63,473 nt of DNA from Akkermansiaceae bacterium (GTDB taxonomy: Bacteria > Verrucomicrobiota > Verrucomicrobiia > Verrucomicrobiales > Akkermansiaceae). Under the pieces are notes generated by a model. It searched no databases, was not told the DNA's origin, and was given only the letters and a program-made list of their open reading frames with translations. Positions 23,356-31,510 of this stretch are shown piece by piece. A program made the translations under genes and the position numbers. The stretch's first letter is position 1, and each line of letters begins with the position of its first letter. The stretch covers positions 1 to 63,473 of the forward strand of contig JAQWZU010000020.1 in the NCBI GenBank assembly GCA_029253285.1, read 5' to 3'.

Positions 23356-25869
23356 TTAAGGTGAAACGGTAACAATCATCGACTTGTCGTCCTGAAAGAG
23401 CTCTTTGGCAAGAGAGTGTATCTCGTCTCCGGTGACAGCATTGAGCTGTTCGCTCAGGTGGAGGTGGTTGTCAGCCTCCTGTCCCAGCAGAACATCGAGA
23501 GCGGCCATGCGGGCCCGGTTCGAGGGGTTTTGATTACGGAGGGCCTCGCGCGCCTCGGTGTTGGCTTTGACTCGTTCAAGGGCATCGGCGGGAATTCCGA
23601 TGGTGACGAGCTTTTCAATTTCCTTGGTGAGTTCATTTCGGGCCAGTTCGAGTTGATCGGGCGAGGTTCCGAGGTAAAAGCTCATTAATCCCGTATCCAG
23701 TCCGAGGAACATTGAGGAGCTGACGTAGTAGGCCAGGCCGAGATCCTCGCGGATGCGCGTAAAGAGTGGGCCCGCCATGTCGGAGCAGTAGGAATCGAGA
23801 AGTTCGAGGGCGTAGCGTCGGGGATCATCGGTGGCGACTCCAGGGTATCCGATGGCGAGGACGGCTTGCTCCTTGTTGAGTTGAATATTGTGTTCGCCAT
23901 GAGCGGTGCAGTCAGGGCTGGAGAGTTCGGCGGGGCTTCCGGTGGGAAGTTTTCCGAGGGTGTTTTCGAGTTGAATGATGGTGCGGTCGGGGTCGAGGTC
24001 TCCGAAGAAGGCAGTGGCCATGTTGCTGGCAACGAAGTAGCGGGAGTGTTGTGCGGAAAGAGCAAGGCGGTTGAGCGAAGCGAGGGATTCGTGGGTTCCG
24101 TTCGAGGGAATGCCGTATCCCTGGTTGCTCCAAAGGTGCGAGCGCATTTCACGGAAGGCCCGATTGGCCGGGTCCTCGAGTGATTCTTCAAGACCGGCAA
24201 TCATGGCGGCGCGTTCGCGTTCGATGGAGTCGCCGGGAAATGACGGCTCGCTGATAATTTCGCTCAGGAGATCGATGACTTGCGAGAGATCGTCCCGCAG
24301 GCAATACGAAGAAAGCATGAAGGAATTGTTTCCGGAAGAAGGGCGGATGGAGGCCCCAAGATCTTCGAGGGTTTCCGCGATGGCGAGGGCGTCGCGTTGG
24401 GTCGTGCCTTTTAGAAGAAGACTGGCGAGGAGGTGATTGAGGCCGGCTTTTTTGGGAGACTCTGAAAGGCGTCCGGCCAGGAGTGCGGTTTGGCTATAGA
24501 CGACGGGGACTTTGGGATCGCGTTGAAGGATGACGCGCAATCCGTTGGAAAGGGTGTGCTCAAGAATTTCTCCCGAATCCTTCTTTGAAGGTCTGCTTCG
24601 TTCCGGCGTGGGTGTATCTTTAGGTTCCAGGGAAGTAACGGTGAGAGTCTCAGGGATGAGCCATGTTTTGAGGGCGCGTCGAAGGTCTCCCTCAGTAACC
24701 TGACTGAGCCTTTCGAGAGCGTGTTTTGTGAAATCCAGATCTCGGGTATTATGCCAATTGGAAGCGAGGTCGGAGGCCCGGCCGGAGGCGGTGGTGAGGG
24801 TTTTGAATTGCGACGAGGCAATTTGACGGAGGGCTCGGGCTATGGGCTTGGTGAGGTCGCTCCCGCCAAGAGCCTCGATTTGATGGAGGATTTCTTTTTC
24901 GACTTCGGGAATATGTTCGGAGTCCGCTTCGGCATAAACGTTGAAAAGTCCCGGCCCCTCGGGAGGCATCCAGGTGTAGGAACCGACTGAATGAGCGATG
25001 CCTTTTTCCTCTCGAATGACGCGATAGAGAGGGGAGGCTCGTCCACCGCCGAGGACGACAGAAAGAAGATCGAGGGCTGGAGCATCCCCATGGGTGAGGT
25101 CGGGGGCCTGCCAGGCGAGGCTGAGATGGGTCGTGGGAATCGCAAAGCTTCTGCTGGTGCGGCGGGTCCCGATTTGGCGTGGTTCGGCAGGAAGGGAAAT
25201 CGCAAACTCAGCGGGTGGACGAAGACCTTTGGCGAGTTCGCTTTCGATGGTTTGCTTTGCTTCCTCAAGATTGAAGCCTCCGGAAAGAACCATGAAGGAA
25301 TTCTCAGGACGATAGCGGGCCGCGTGGTAGTTTTTCATTTGCTCATAGGAAATGGCATTGAAAAGATCGAGGTGTCCAATCACGGGGTGCCGACGGTGGT
25401 CCTTTTGGTAGGCAGTACGGAAGAGGAGTTGGCTGGAAACAGAATCGGGATCATCTAGCCCCATGGCGATCTCACGGCGAATAACGTCTTTTTCCCGCTC
25501 GTATTCGTCTTCGGGGAAGGTCGGACGGAAGACCATTTCAATGAGCGCAGAGAGAAATAGTTCGAGCGACTTGGCCGGGCCGTCGATGTAGTAGACGGTG
25601 CGATCGAAGCTGGTGTAGGCATTCCATTGCCCCCCGGCGGCCTGAACTTCCTGGGAGAGTGCCTCTCCGGTGAAGCGGTCGGTGCCTTTGAAGACCATGT
25701 GCTCGAGGAGGTGGGAAATCCCCGAGCCAGCGAGGGCACTCTCGTGTTGTGAGCCAGTTTCGACCCAAATTTGAGCGCTGATGACCGGCGAGTCATCGAT
25801 GGGATCCAGAATGGTGTCGAATTCAGGCTGGAGAGTGTGCAGGCGAGCCGTCGTGGCAGGGAAATTCAT
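23356..25869 (-). CDS. M16 family zinc peptidase, fused two-half form
   Basis: An 837-residue protein made of two M16 halves (about 1-410 and 430-837). The inverted zinc motif HLLEH is H53/E56/H57, with the distal glutamate in the DVIRREIAM helix near 130-137. The second half lacks the zinc motif, as usual for the inactive partner, and has RIREDLGLAYYVSSS, typical of the C-terminal subdomain. There is no signal peptide, so it may be cytoplasmic or reach the periplasm by an unrecognised route. The substrate is unknown. It precedes DUF1844-kdsA by 31 bases on the same strand. Confidence 0.9.
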   Translation of the reverse strand: MNFPATTARLHTLQPEFDTILDPIDDSPVISAQIWVETGSQHESALAGSGISHLLEHMVFKGTDRFTGEALSQEVQAAGGQWNAYTSFDRTVYYIDGPAKSLELFLSALIEMVFRPTFPEDEYEREKDVIRREIAMGLDDPDSVSSQLLFRTAYQKDHRRHPVIGHLDLFNAISYEQMKNYHAARYRPENSFMVLSGGFNLEEAKQTIESELAKGLRPPAEFAISLPAEPRQIGTRRTSRSFAIPTTHLSLAWQAPDLTHGDAPALDLLSVVLGGGRASPLYRVIREEKGIAHSVGSYTWMPPEGPGLFNVYAEADSEHIPEVEKEILHQIEALGGSDLTKPIARALRQIASSQFKTLTTASGRASDLASNWHNTRDLDFTKHALERLSQVTEGDLRRALKTWLIPETLTVTSLEPKDTPTPERSRPSKKDSGEILEHTLSNGLRVILQRDPKVPVVYSQTALLAGRLSESPKKAGLNHLLASLLLKGTTQRDALAIAETLEDLGASIRPSSGNNSFMLSSYCLRDDLSQVIDLLSEIISEPSFPGDSIERERAAMIAGLEESLEDPANRAFREMRSHLWSNQGYGIPSNGTHESLASLNRLALSAQHSRYFVASNMATAFFGDLDPDRTIIQLENTLGKLPTGSPAELSSPDCTAHGEHNIQLNKEQAVLAIGYPGVATDDPRRYALELLDSYCSDMAGPLFTRIREDLGLAYYVSSSMFLGLDTGLMSFYLGTSPDQLELARNELTKEIEKLVTIGIPADALERVKANTEAREALRNQNPSNRARMAALDVLLGQEADNHLHLSEQLNAVTGDEIHSLAKELFQDDKSMIVTVSP

Positions 25870-25903
25870 CTGCGCGAACGGTGGCGTGAGGGAGGGTGGC
25901 AGG

Positions 25904-25945
25904 CAAGAAGTTTGCTTCTTGGGAAAAAAATCATGACCTTGGTCA
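25904..25945. promoter_or_regulatory. Two small inverted repeats in a divergent intergenic region
   Basis: CAAGAAG-TTTG-CTTCTTG at 25904-25921 (7-bp arms) and TGACC-TT-GGTCA at 25934-25945 lie 12 bases apart between the divergent M16 and 151-residue-protein genes. Neither has a T-run, so they are not terminators. They could be operator sites. No known consensus is recognised. Confidence 0.3.
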
Positions 25946-25967
25946 GCTGAGATGATAGGTCTTAGCC

Positions 25968-26423
25968 ATGAGTGGAACGAAACTTGCGATCATCGGGCTG
26001 CTGGCAGTCCTCGTTCTTGGAGGCTCGGCCTTCGGAATATATACTTGGAAGATGAATGCAGTCGCTTTTCGGGGAATCAGTTTGCCAATGCAGGGAGTTG
26101 AGGCCGAGCAGCGGGACCGGTGGGTGGAGACTTTTGAGAAGATTGCCGTCGAGGAAGTGGTGGTTAAAAAGATCGTCCAGGAAAGTGACTATCAGAATTT
26201 GATGGGATTGGACGGTGAGCAGGCTGCTATTGCCGATCTAACCAAGCGAATGAAGATCAAATATCGTCCCAGCAAGAACACTATCGAGATCGGTCTCACC
26301 GGAATTCGTAAGGAAATCGAGGAGCTGGAACTCATTGCCCCGAAGATCTATATAGTCTGCGGCACGGTATTGGCGGGAAATGATCGGGAATTTGCGGCTT
26401 TTTCCTCACAAAAGCGTGAGTAG
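25968..26423 (+). CDS. Membrane-anchored hypothetical protein
   Basis: A protein of 151 residues. Residues 5-27 form a single hydrophobic anchor (LAIIGLLAVLVLGGSAFGIYTW), leaving about 120 residues probably outside the cytoplasm. The soluble part has alternating charged helices and strands (KKIVQESDYQNLMGL, MKIKYRPSKNTIEIGLTGI). I do not recognise the family. It is transcribed divergently from the M16 peptidase and converges on the nitroreductase, whose coding end it overlaps by 18 bases. Confidence 0.65.
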   Translation: MSGTKLAIIGLLAVLVLGGSAFGIYTWKMNAVAFRGISLPMQGVEAEQRDRWVETFEKIAVEEVVVKKIVQESDYQNLMGLDGEQAAIADLTKRMKIKYRPSKNTIEIGLTGIRKEIEELELIAPKIYIVCGTVLAGNDREFAAFSSQKRE

Positions 26424-27053
26424 CTCTTTTTTTGGAAACCTCACTTTGGGAGCAGCGGCGTATTTGTCTGCCTCTGCGCGGTAGCCAAGGGCGCACGCCA
26501 CAGAAGCGGTAAGTCCCTTTTCTGGGAGTTCTAAGATGCGGTCATACTCGGCGGGTAGAAACCCCTCCATTGGACAGGCGTCGATTCCGAGGACCGAGGC
26601 TGTAGTCATGAGTTGCCCGAGCGCAATGTAGGTTTGGAGTTTGGACCATTGCAGTTGTTCGGCGGGATCCATTCGTTCGAGAAATCCTGCCATCATGTCG
26701 CGATAACCGGTCAGGCTGTCCCGCTCGCCACCACGCACCTCGACCATACGGTCAATCCAAGCATCGATTTCCTCATTAGCTGTGCGGGACTTGGCTGCGA
26801 GAACAACGAAATGAGAACATTCGGTGACCTGCGCTTGGTTCCATGAATGAGGAAGAAGTTCTTCTTTAAGATTCTGGCTCTCGACGACAACAAAATGCCA
26901 GGGCTGCAGGCCAAACGAGGATGGGGTGAGGACAAGTGACTCTTCGATGGCTGACCAGGTGTCACCCGGTATTATTTGGTCCGGATCAAATTGCTTGGTT
27001 GCATAGCGCCACTGGAGTTGGGTGAGGAGATCTTTCGGAGAAAGGTGGGTCAT
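26406..27053 (-). CDS. NAD(P)H-dependent nitroreductase family flavoprotein
   Basis: A protein of 215 residues from the ATG at 27053 (MTHLSPKDLL). The FMN-binding nitroreductase signature is seen as RYATKQFDPD near the start, LTPSSFGLQPWHFVVV, and ASVLGIDACPMEGF, followed by ALGYRAEAD. This is the NfsB/oxygen-insensitive type, which reduces nitroaromatics or quinones. The physiological substrate is unknown. It begins seven bases after the lptD stop on the same strand, probably as a passenger of that transcript. A longer in-frame extension into lptD is rejected. Confidence 0.88.
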   Translation of the reverse strand: MTHLSPKDLLTQLQWRYATKQFDPDQIIPGDTWSAIEESLVLTPSSFGLQPWHFVVVESQNLKEELLPHSWNQAQVTECSHFVVLAAKSRTANEEIDAWIDRMVEVRGGERDSLTGYRDMMAGFLERMDPAEQLQWSKLQTYIALGQLMTTASVLGIDACPMEGFLPAEYDRILELPEKGLTASVACALGYRAEADKYAAAPKVRFPKKELLTLL

Positions 27054-27060
27054 CGGGGGA

Positions 27061-29400
27061 CTATTCCGAATTGAACGAAATTGGCAAGGACAGCCCGGGG
27101 ATTTCCTTGAGGCCAAAGCTGAATAGGATTCCGAATTCGTCGCGGTTCGGGTTGTCACGGCGGAAGAGTCCGACCGATCCAACCCAGGAATCGAAGTCGT
27201 AGTGCAGGTTGTAGCGCTGCAGTTCCAAGGTCTGATCTTCGATTTCAAAATTGTGTTCGGTGCCAATGCCCCAGTAATCGTTTAGGCGGGCGAAGGTTTC
27301 GAGTTGGATCCGGTTGGAGTCTCTGAGAATCGGGTGAGCCGACAATCTGCGATAACCAAGTCTTACTTCGAGATCCTCTTCGGGCATGAAAGTGAGGCTG
27401 GAGGCGATTTCTGTGAAATTGGAATCATTGAAGAGAGGGAATTGAGTTTCCAGATCGAGTTCAAGCCAGGGAAGAGGGCGCCAGATAATATCGTTGTAGA
27501 GGTTGGAAAAGTCGCGGTCGAACTCGGGGTCTTCGAAGAAGGTATCGAAGTATGTATCGACGCTGAGCCAATCGTGGGTCACTCCGTTTCGATTACTCAC
27601 AATCCGATTTCGGGCGCCGAGACGAAGGGTTTGCCAGTCTTCCAGTTCATCGATTGCGGAGAAGCGTCCGATTCTTCTCGTGCGGGGCCGGGTGGTCGGT
27701 GAGAGGCGTTCGATGCGTTGGAATGAGTCATCAAGTTCGTCTGTGAAGAGCCAACTGAGCGAAGCGTAGGGTTCGATGATGTGAAGGGCTCCGTCGAGGC
27801 CCCATTTTTGATCCACCCATTCCGGGTATGAGCGGGTCATTTTGAGTGAGGCATCGAGGCCGGCCGAGAGGTGGCTGCGGGTCGTCGATTCCGCAGGTCC
27901 CTGCACTGAACTGTATGAAGTGTATCCTGCACCTATTCTGGGTGTGATGTTAAAGTGGCCCGTTTTGAAGGGCTGTGAGAATTCATGGTAGGTGTGAAAT
28001 CGCGTGTAGCCACGGTCGTCGAGAAGGCGGTTGATCTCAGCGATGCGGGGGTCACCGGGCAAACGCATGGCAGCTTCATTTTTCAAGCTGTCTTCGTTGA
28101 AATCGGAAAGGTGTTCGTCGTAAAACCCCAAGGAGCTTTGACTTTCATAGAGAACGGAGGATTCAAAGAGGGGTTGGCGAACCCAGTCGTGGGTGATTTC
28201 GGGAAGCCGGGTGTCGGATTGATAGAATGGATTGACCTGGAGGCGGGCTCCCAGCGAAGTGATACTGTTTGCGTTTCTCCACGTCAGGGCGAGGAAATTG
28301 TCGGGTGCTGCGTCGATGCGCGCCATTTTTGGGTCGAAGTCCTCCAGGAAAAAGGGGTCGCTGAGTTTGGTGAGATTTGCTTCGAAGGAATATGTCGAAG
28401 ATTGATCTTTAAAGAGTTCGATCCGGTGGTCCAGGTCGATTCGAAATCGATTGGATGTTACGGTTCCCCGATCGATTCCCGCTCGTTCGAGTTCACTGTT
28501 GAAATCGTGAATGTAGTATAGCTTTAGCCAGCCAAAATCGTCTTTGTCGTCGACTCTAGTGTCAAACAAGTCGGCTCCAAGTCCGAGTCCACGGAGGGTG
28601 TAAAGGTCGGCTTGAAATTGTGAAAGAAGCCAGCTGTCTTTTTTGATTCCGGTGACCGGGTCTTCGGTGCCGCCCAACATGACGCCGTAGCGATTTTTGA
28701 GAAAAAACCCGAGGTTGGATCTGCCGCCCGGAACGAAATGGTATCCCAAGTTTTCGTCGAATGGCTGGGATAGATAGGGGAGCCAGAAAACGGTCTTGTC
28801 ACCGGCGATAACTTTCAGGTCCCGGAAGATGACCCGTTCGCCGGGGATGATGGTGGTTTTACGGGCGCGAAGCCAGAAGTCGGGGTCTTGGGCGTCGTGG
28901 GTAGTGATTCCCATATTTTCTCCCACGAAGATATTACCTCCTTGATAGGGCACGGATCGCAGGTTTCCGGCCTCCATCAGAATGGGGTCAACGCCGACCC
29001 TGAGTTTACTGGTGTCGGCCCTTTTTTTCTTGATGTCATAGGTTGTGGAATCGCCGCGGTAGACCAAGCCGTTTTGATAAATGGTGACATTTCCTGATAA
29101 GAAAATATTGCCGCTGGCTTCGTTGGCGACTGCTCTATTGGCGAAGATCTGGAGGCCGTTGTCACCCCGGAGTTCGATCTTCCCGTCCATGACGATAGTG
29201 ATATTTCCAGCATCGTCGGTTTGTAAATTTGTTGAGGTATTTACTCCGGTAATCAACTCGTAGGTCCGTGATTGGGGGACCCCCGATTCTCCATCGATGA
29301 TTCCGCTGAGGTCTGCGGCTTTTTTCGGTGTGTCGGGGGCTGTCTCTTGCGCCTGAAGGGGCTGAATGGTCAGAGCAAGAATAAGAGAGAGACAGCGCAT
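27061..29400 (-). CDS. lptD: LPS assembly outer-membrane protein LptD
   Basis: About 779 residues from the ATG at 29400, which gives a clean signal peptide (MRCLSLILALTIQPLQA). The N-terminal OstA domain (GKIELRGDNGLQIFANRA, GNIFLSGNVTIYQNG) is followed by the LptD beta-barrel region with VFWLPYLSQP, RSNLGFF and many alternating aromatic strands to the C-terminus. It inserts LPS into the outer leaflet. Upstream in-frame ATGs at 29454 and 29448 and a TTG at 29487 would lengthen the N-terminus. lptE is not seen. I find few cysteines, so the disulfide arrangement of E. coli LptD is not conserved. Confidence 0.92.
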   Translation of the reverse strand: MRCLSLILALTIQPLQAQETAPDTPKKAADLSGIIDGESGVPQSRTYELITGVNTSTNLQTDDAGNITIVMDGKIELRGDNGLQIFANRAVANEASGNIFLSGNVTIYQNGLVYRGDSTTYDIKKKRADTSKLRVGVDPILMEAGNLRSVPYQGGNIFVGENMGITTHDAQDPDFWLRARKTTIIPGERVIFRDLKVIAGDKTVFWLPYLSQPFDENLGYHFVPGGRSNLGFFLKNRYGVMLGGTEDPVTGIKKDSWLLSQFQADLYTLRGLGLGADLFDTRVDDKDDFGWLKLYYIHDFNSELERAGIDRGTVTSNRFRIDLDHRIELFKDQSSTYSFEANLTKLSDPFFLEDFDPKMARIDAAPDNFLALTWRNANSITSLGARLQVNPFYQSDTRLPEITHDWVRQPLFESSVLYESQSSLGFYDEHLSDFNEDSLKNEAAMRLPGDPRIAEINRLLDDRGYTRFHTYHEFSQPFKTGHFNITPRIGAGYTSYSSVQGPAESTTRSHLSAGLDASLKMTRSYPEWVDQKWGLDGALHIIEPYASLSWLFTDELDDSFQRIERLSPTTRPRTRRIGRFSAIDELEDWQTLRLGARNRIVSNRNGVTHDWLSVDTYFDTFFEDPEFDRDFSNLYNDIIWRPLPWLELDLETQFPLFNDSNFTEIASSLTFMPEEDLEVRLGYRRLSAHPILRDSNRIQLETFARLNDYWGIGTEHNFEIEDQTLELQRYNLHYDFDSWVGSVGLFRRDNPNRDEFGILFSFGLKEIPGLSLPISFNSE

Positions 29401-29528
29401 AAAACTAGGGGCGAAACTATGAGCTGGAGAATTCCCTGTCGATAGCATTTCCATCGGAGAGGAAAAAGGTGGCTTATTTGATGTCAATCGCTGGATTTGT
29501 GGAGAAGCACTCGTAACTTACTAGAATA

Positions 29529-30410
29529 ATGAGGAAGTCGGTCGGCATCATTGGAGCCTCGGGATGGTTGGGAGAGCACCTGACCACCGCGTTACTTGAG
29601 CAGGGGCGCCAGGTCGTGGGGTTTTCTCGAAGACCGCGGGAGGATCAGGATTTGGAGTGGCGACAGTGGGATGGCGAGGGGGAAATTGATCTGAGTGGGG
29701 TAGCTGCTATCGTGAATCTGGCGGGAGAGGCGATCGATCAACGGTGGAACCAGAAGCGGAAAGAGGAGTTTTATCAAAGTCGTATTACACTCACTGAAAA
29801 TCTTGTGAAGGCTGTTTCAGCCTCGGAGGTGAAGGTTCTCCTGAATTCCTCGGCAGTTGGGATCTATGGGGATCGGAAGGAGCTTTTGCTTAGCGAAGGC
29901 TCGAAGCCCGGGGAGGGGTACCTCGCGGAGCTCTGTGTCGCGTGGGAAAAGGCCGCGATGGTCGCAGAAGATTTGGGGATTCGGGTATGCTGCCTTCGGA
30001 CAGGAGTGGTGCTGGGGAGAGGGGGAAGGGCTTGGGAAAAGATTCGCAAGGTTTTCCGTTTTGGACTGGGAGGGAAACTTGGTGATGGCCGACAGTGGAT
30101 GCCCTGGATTCATCTGGATGACGAAATTGGGGGGATCATTCATTGTCTTGATCACGACCTTTCCGGTCCTGTTAATCTTGTCTCGCCTCATCCGGTAAGA
30201 AATGAGGAGCTCACTCTGATGCTGTCGCGGGCGATGGCGAGGCCGGCAGTTTTTCCTGTTCCGAGGTTCGCCTTGAAGTTGGTCTTTGGGGAATTTGCGG
30301 AGGAGGGGCTCTTGGCGAGCCAGAAAGTCGATCCAGCGGTCCTCAAAAAAGACCGCTACCAATTTAAGTATACCCACATCGGGCATGCTTTGGCCGATCT
30401 GACAAGCTAG
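29529..30410 (+). CDS. TIGR01777-type NAD(P)-binding epimerase/dehydratase
   Basis: A 293-residue extended short-chain dehydrogenase of the YfcH/SDR39U1 type. The Rossmann motif is GIIGASGWLGEHL (6-18), VNLAGEAIDQRW follows, then NSSAVGIYGD and a C-terminal DUF1731-like part (PVPRFALKLVFGE, LLASQKVDPAVL). Substrates are unknown for the family. Its TAG stop shares the palindrome CTAG with the stop of the convergent Lrp-like gene, so the two reading frames overlap by four bases tail to tail, leaving no room for a terminator. Confidence 0.9.
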   Translation: MRKSVGIIGASGWLGEHLTTALLEQGRQVVGFSRRPREDQDLEWRQWDGEGEIDLSGVAAIVNLAGEAIDQRWNQKRKEEFYQSRITLTENLVKAVSASEVKVLLNSSAVGIYGDRKELLLSEGSKPGEGYLAELCVAWEKAAMVAEDLGIRVCCLRTGVVLGRGGRAWEKIRKVFRFGLGGKLGDGRQWMPWIHLDDEIGGIIHCLDHDLSGPVNLVSPHPVRNEELTLMLSRAMARPAVFPVPRFALKLVFGEFAEEGLLASQKVDPAVLKKDRYQFKYTHIGHALADLTS

Positions 30411-31510
30411 TCGCCGTATTCCTCATGCCACTGTTTGTAGATGAGAGGGGAGATTTCCGAGGGTTTGATCTCGGAGCGGCCACCCCAAAAAACATTAGTG
30501 TAGCTGACCGGGATACCTATTGATTCGAGGTGCTGGTCGATGGCCGCTTTGTGTTCAAGGACTTTGTCTTTTTCGGTACCGTGGACCACGCCCATGATAT
30601 TGACGTCGCCAAACTGTGGTCCGCCTTCGCGCCAGTATGCGTGGGTCATGCAGTGATGGCGTCCAACTTCTCCGCCAGCTTCCTGTTCACGGCCTTTGGG
30701 GACAGCCCAGTGGAAGAGTCCATTAAAGCGAGTGACCCGCTTCCCGGTGTCTGATGGTTTGACGTGTTCGAGAAAAGTGGAGAATCGTCCGATGACTTTC
30801 TTTTGGTCGAGGACTTCGGCCACTTTACAGAAACGGTCAAGGGACACTCCGGCAATTTCAGCCCGCTTGTCCCAGCAGTTGCGAATGACTTCTTCCGGTT
30901 CAAGCTCTTCCTTAAGAGCCAATAGAACCGTCCATTCCTCATCGGTGAGTTCGACCACGGTGGTTGTCATCATTTCGGCCGGGGCTTCGATTTTGGCGCC
31001 TGGTTCCAGGCCTTTGCGTCGGACGTGGCCAACGCCGAGAGCGAAGACGCCATTGGCGGGCATGAGGATGAATTCGTTTGCGCCTACCAACTTCTTCAAG
31101 ACGTTTCCATGTTCTTCCAATGACTCGCCTTGTGGAACTTTCAAGGTAGTCCAGAGTCGGTAACCTGAGCCTGAGATCTTACCGTCGGTCGAACGAATCA
31201 CAACGTGGCCCGAGAAGGGATCCTTCTTGGACATGAAATCGAAAGCGTCATTGAGTTTTTCTTCGGGGAGACGCCAGGCAACAAGGGCTCCGTGGGCGAG
31301 TTTGGTGGAAAGGAGAGTCTGGCGCACACGGCGGATCACGCCGGCTTCCAACATAGCTTGGATTCTCTCCAGAACGGTATCGAGAGGAATGCCTGATTCC
31401 TCGGCGATGACTAAAAAGGGATCGCGTTGAAAGCCTGCGACGAGGTCTTCGGAGACTCCGAGAATTTGAGCGTTAATCGGGTCGTCGTGTTCGGTTGGAA
31501 TGGTAGTCAT
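30407..31510 (-). CDS. Fused Lrp/AsnC-like protein resembling siroheme decarboxylase (AhbA/AhbB, NirDL)
   Basis: A 367-residue protein made of two related halves, each a winged helix followed by an AsnC-like alpha/beta domain. In the second half, GRFSTFLEH (241-249), GLFHWAVP, HHCMTHAYWRE (285-295) and VNIMGVVHG (303-311) parallel the AhbB/NirD pattern RRFGA, MVAWxVP, VSHCYxRP, YNxFxMVHG. In the first half the pattern is weaker (RRVRQTL, ALVAWRLP, RLWTTLKVP). AhbA/B decarboxylate siroheme toward haem or haem d1. No nirJ, nirF or ahbC/D lies here. A siroheme-dependent sulfite reductase is encoded 9 kb away. It starts within the cca stop (ATGA). Confidence 0.72.
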   Translation of the reverse strand: MTTIPTEHDDPINAQILGVSEDLVAGFQRDPFLVIAEESGIPLDTVLERIQAMLEAGVIRRVRQTLLSTKLAHGALVAWRLPEEKLNDAFDFMSKKDPFSGHVVIRSTDGKISGSGYRLWTTLKVPQGESLEEHGNVLKKLVGANEFILMPANGVFALGVGHVRRKGLEPGAKIEAPAEMMTTTVVELTDEEWTVLLALKEELEPEEVIRNCWDKRAEIAGVSLDRFCKVAEVLDQKKVIGRFSTFLEHVKPSDTGKRVTRFNGLFHWAVPKGREQEAGGEVGRHHCMTHAYWREGGPQFGDVNIMGVVHGTEKDKVLEHKAAIDQHLESIGIPVSYTNVFWGGRSEIKPSEISPLIYKQWHEEYGD

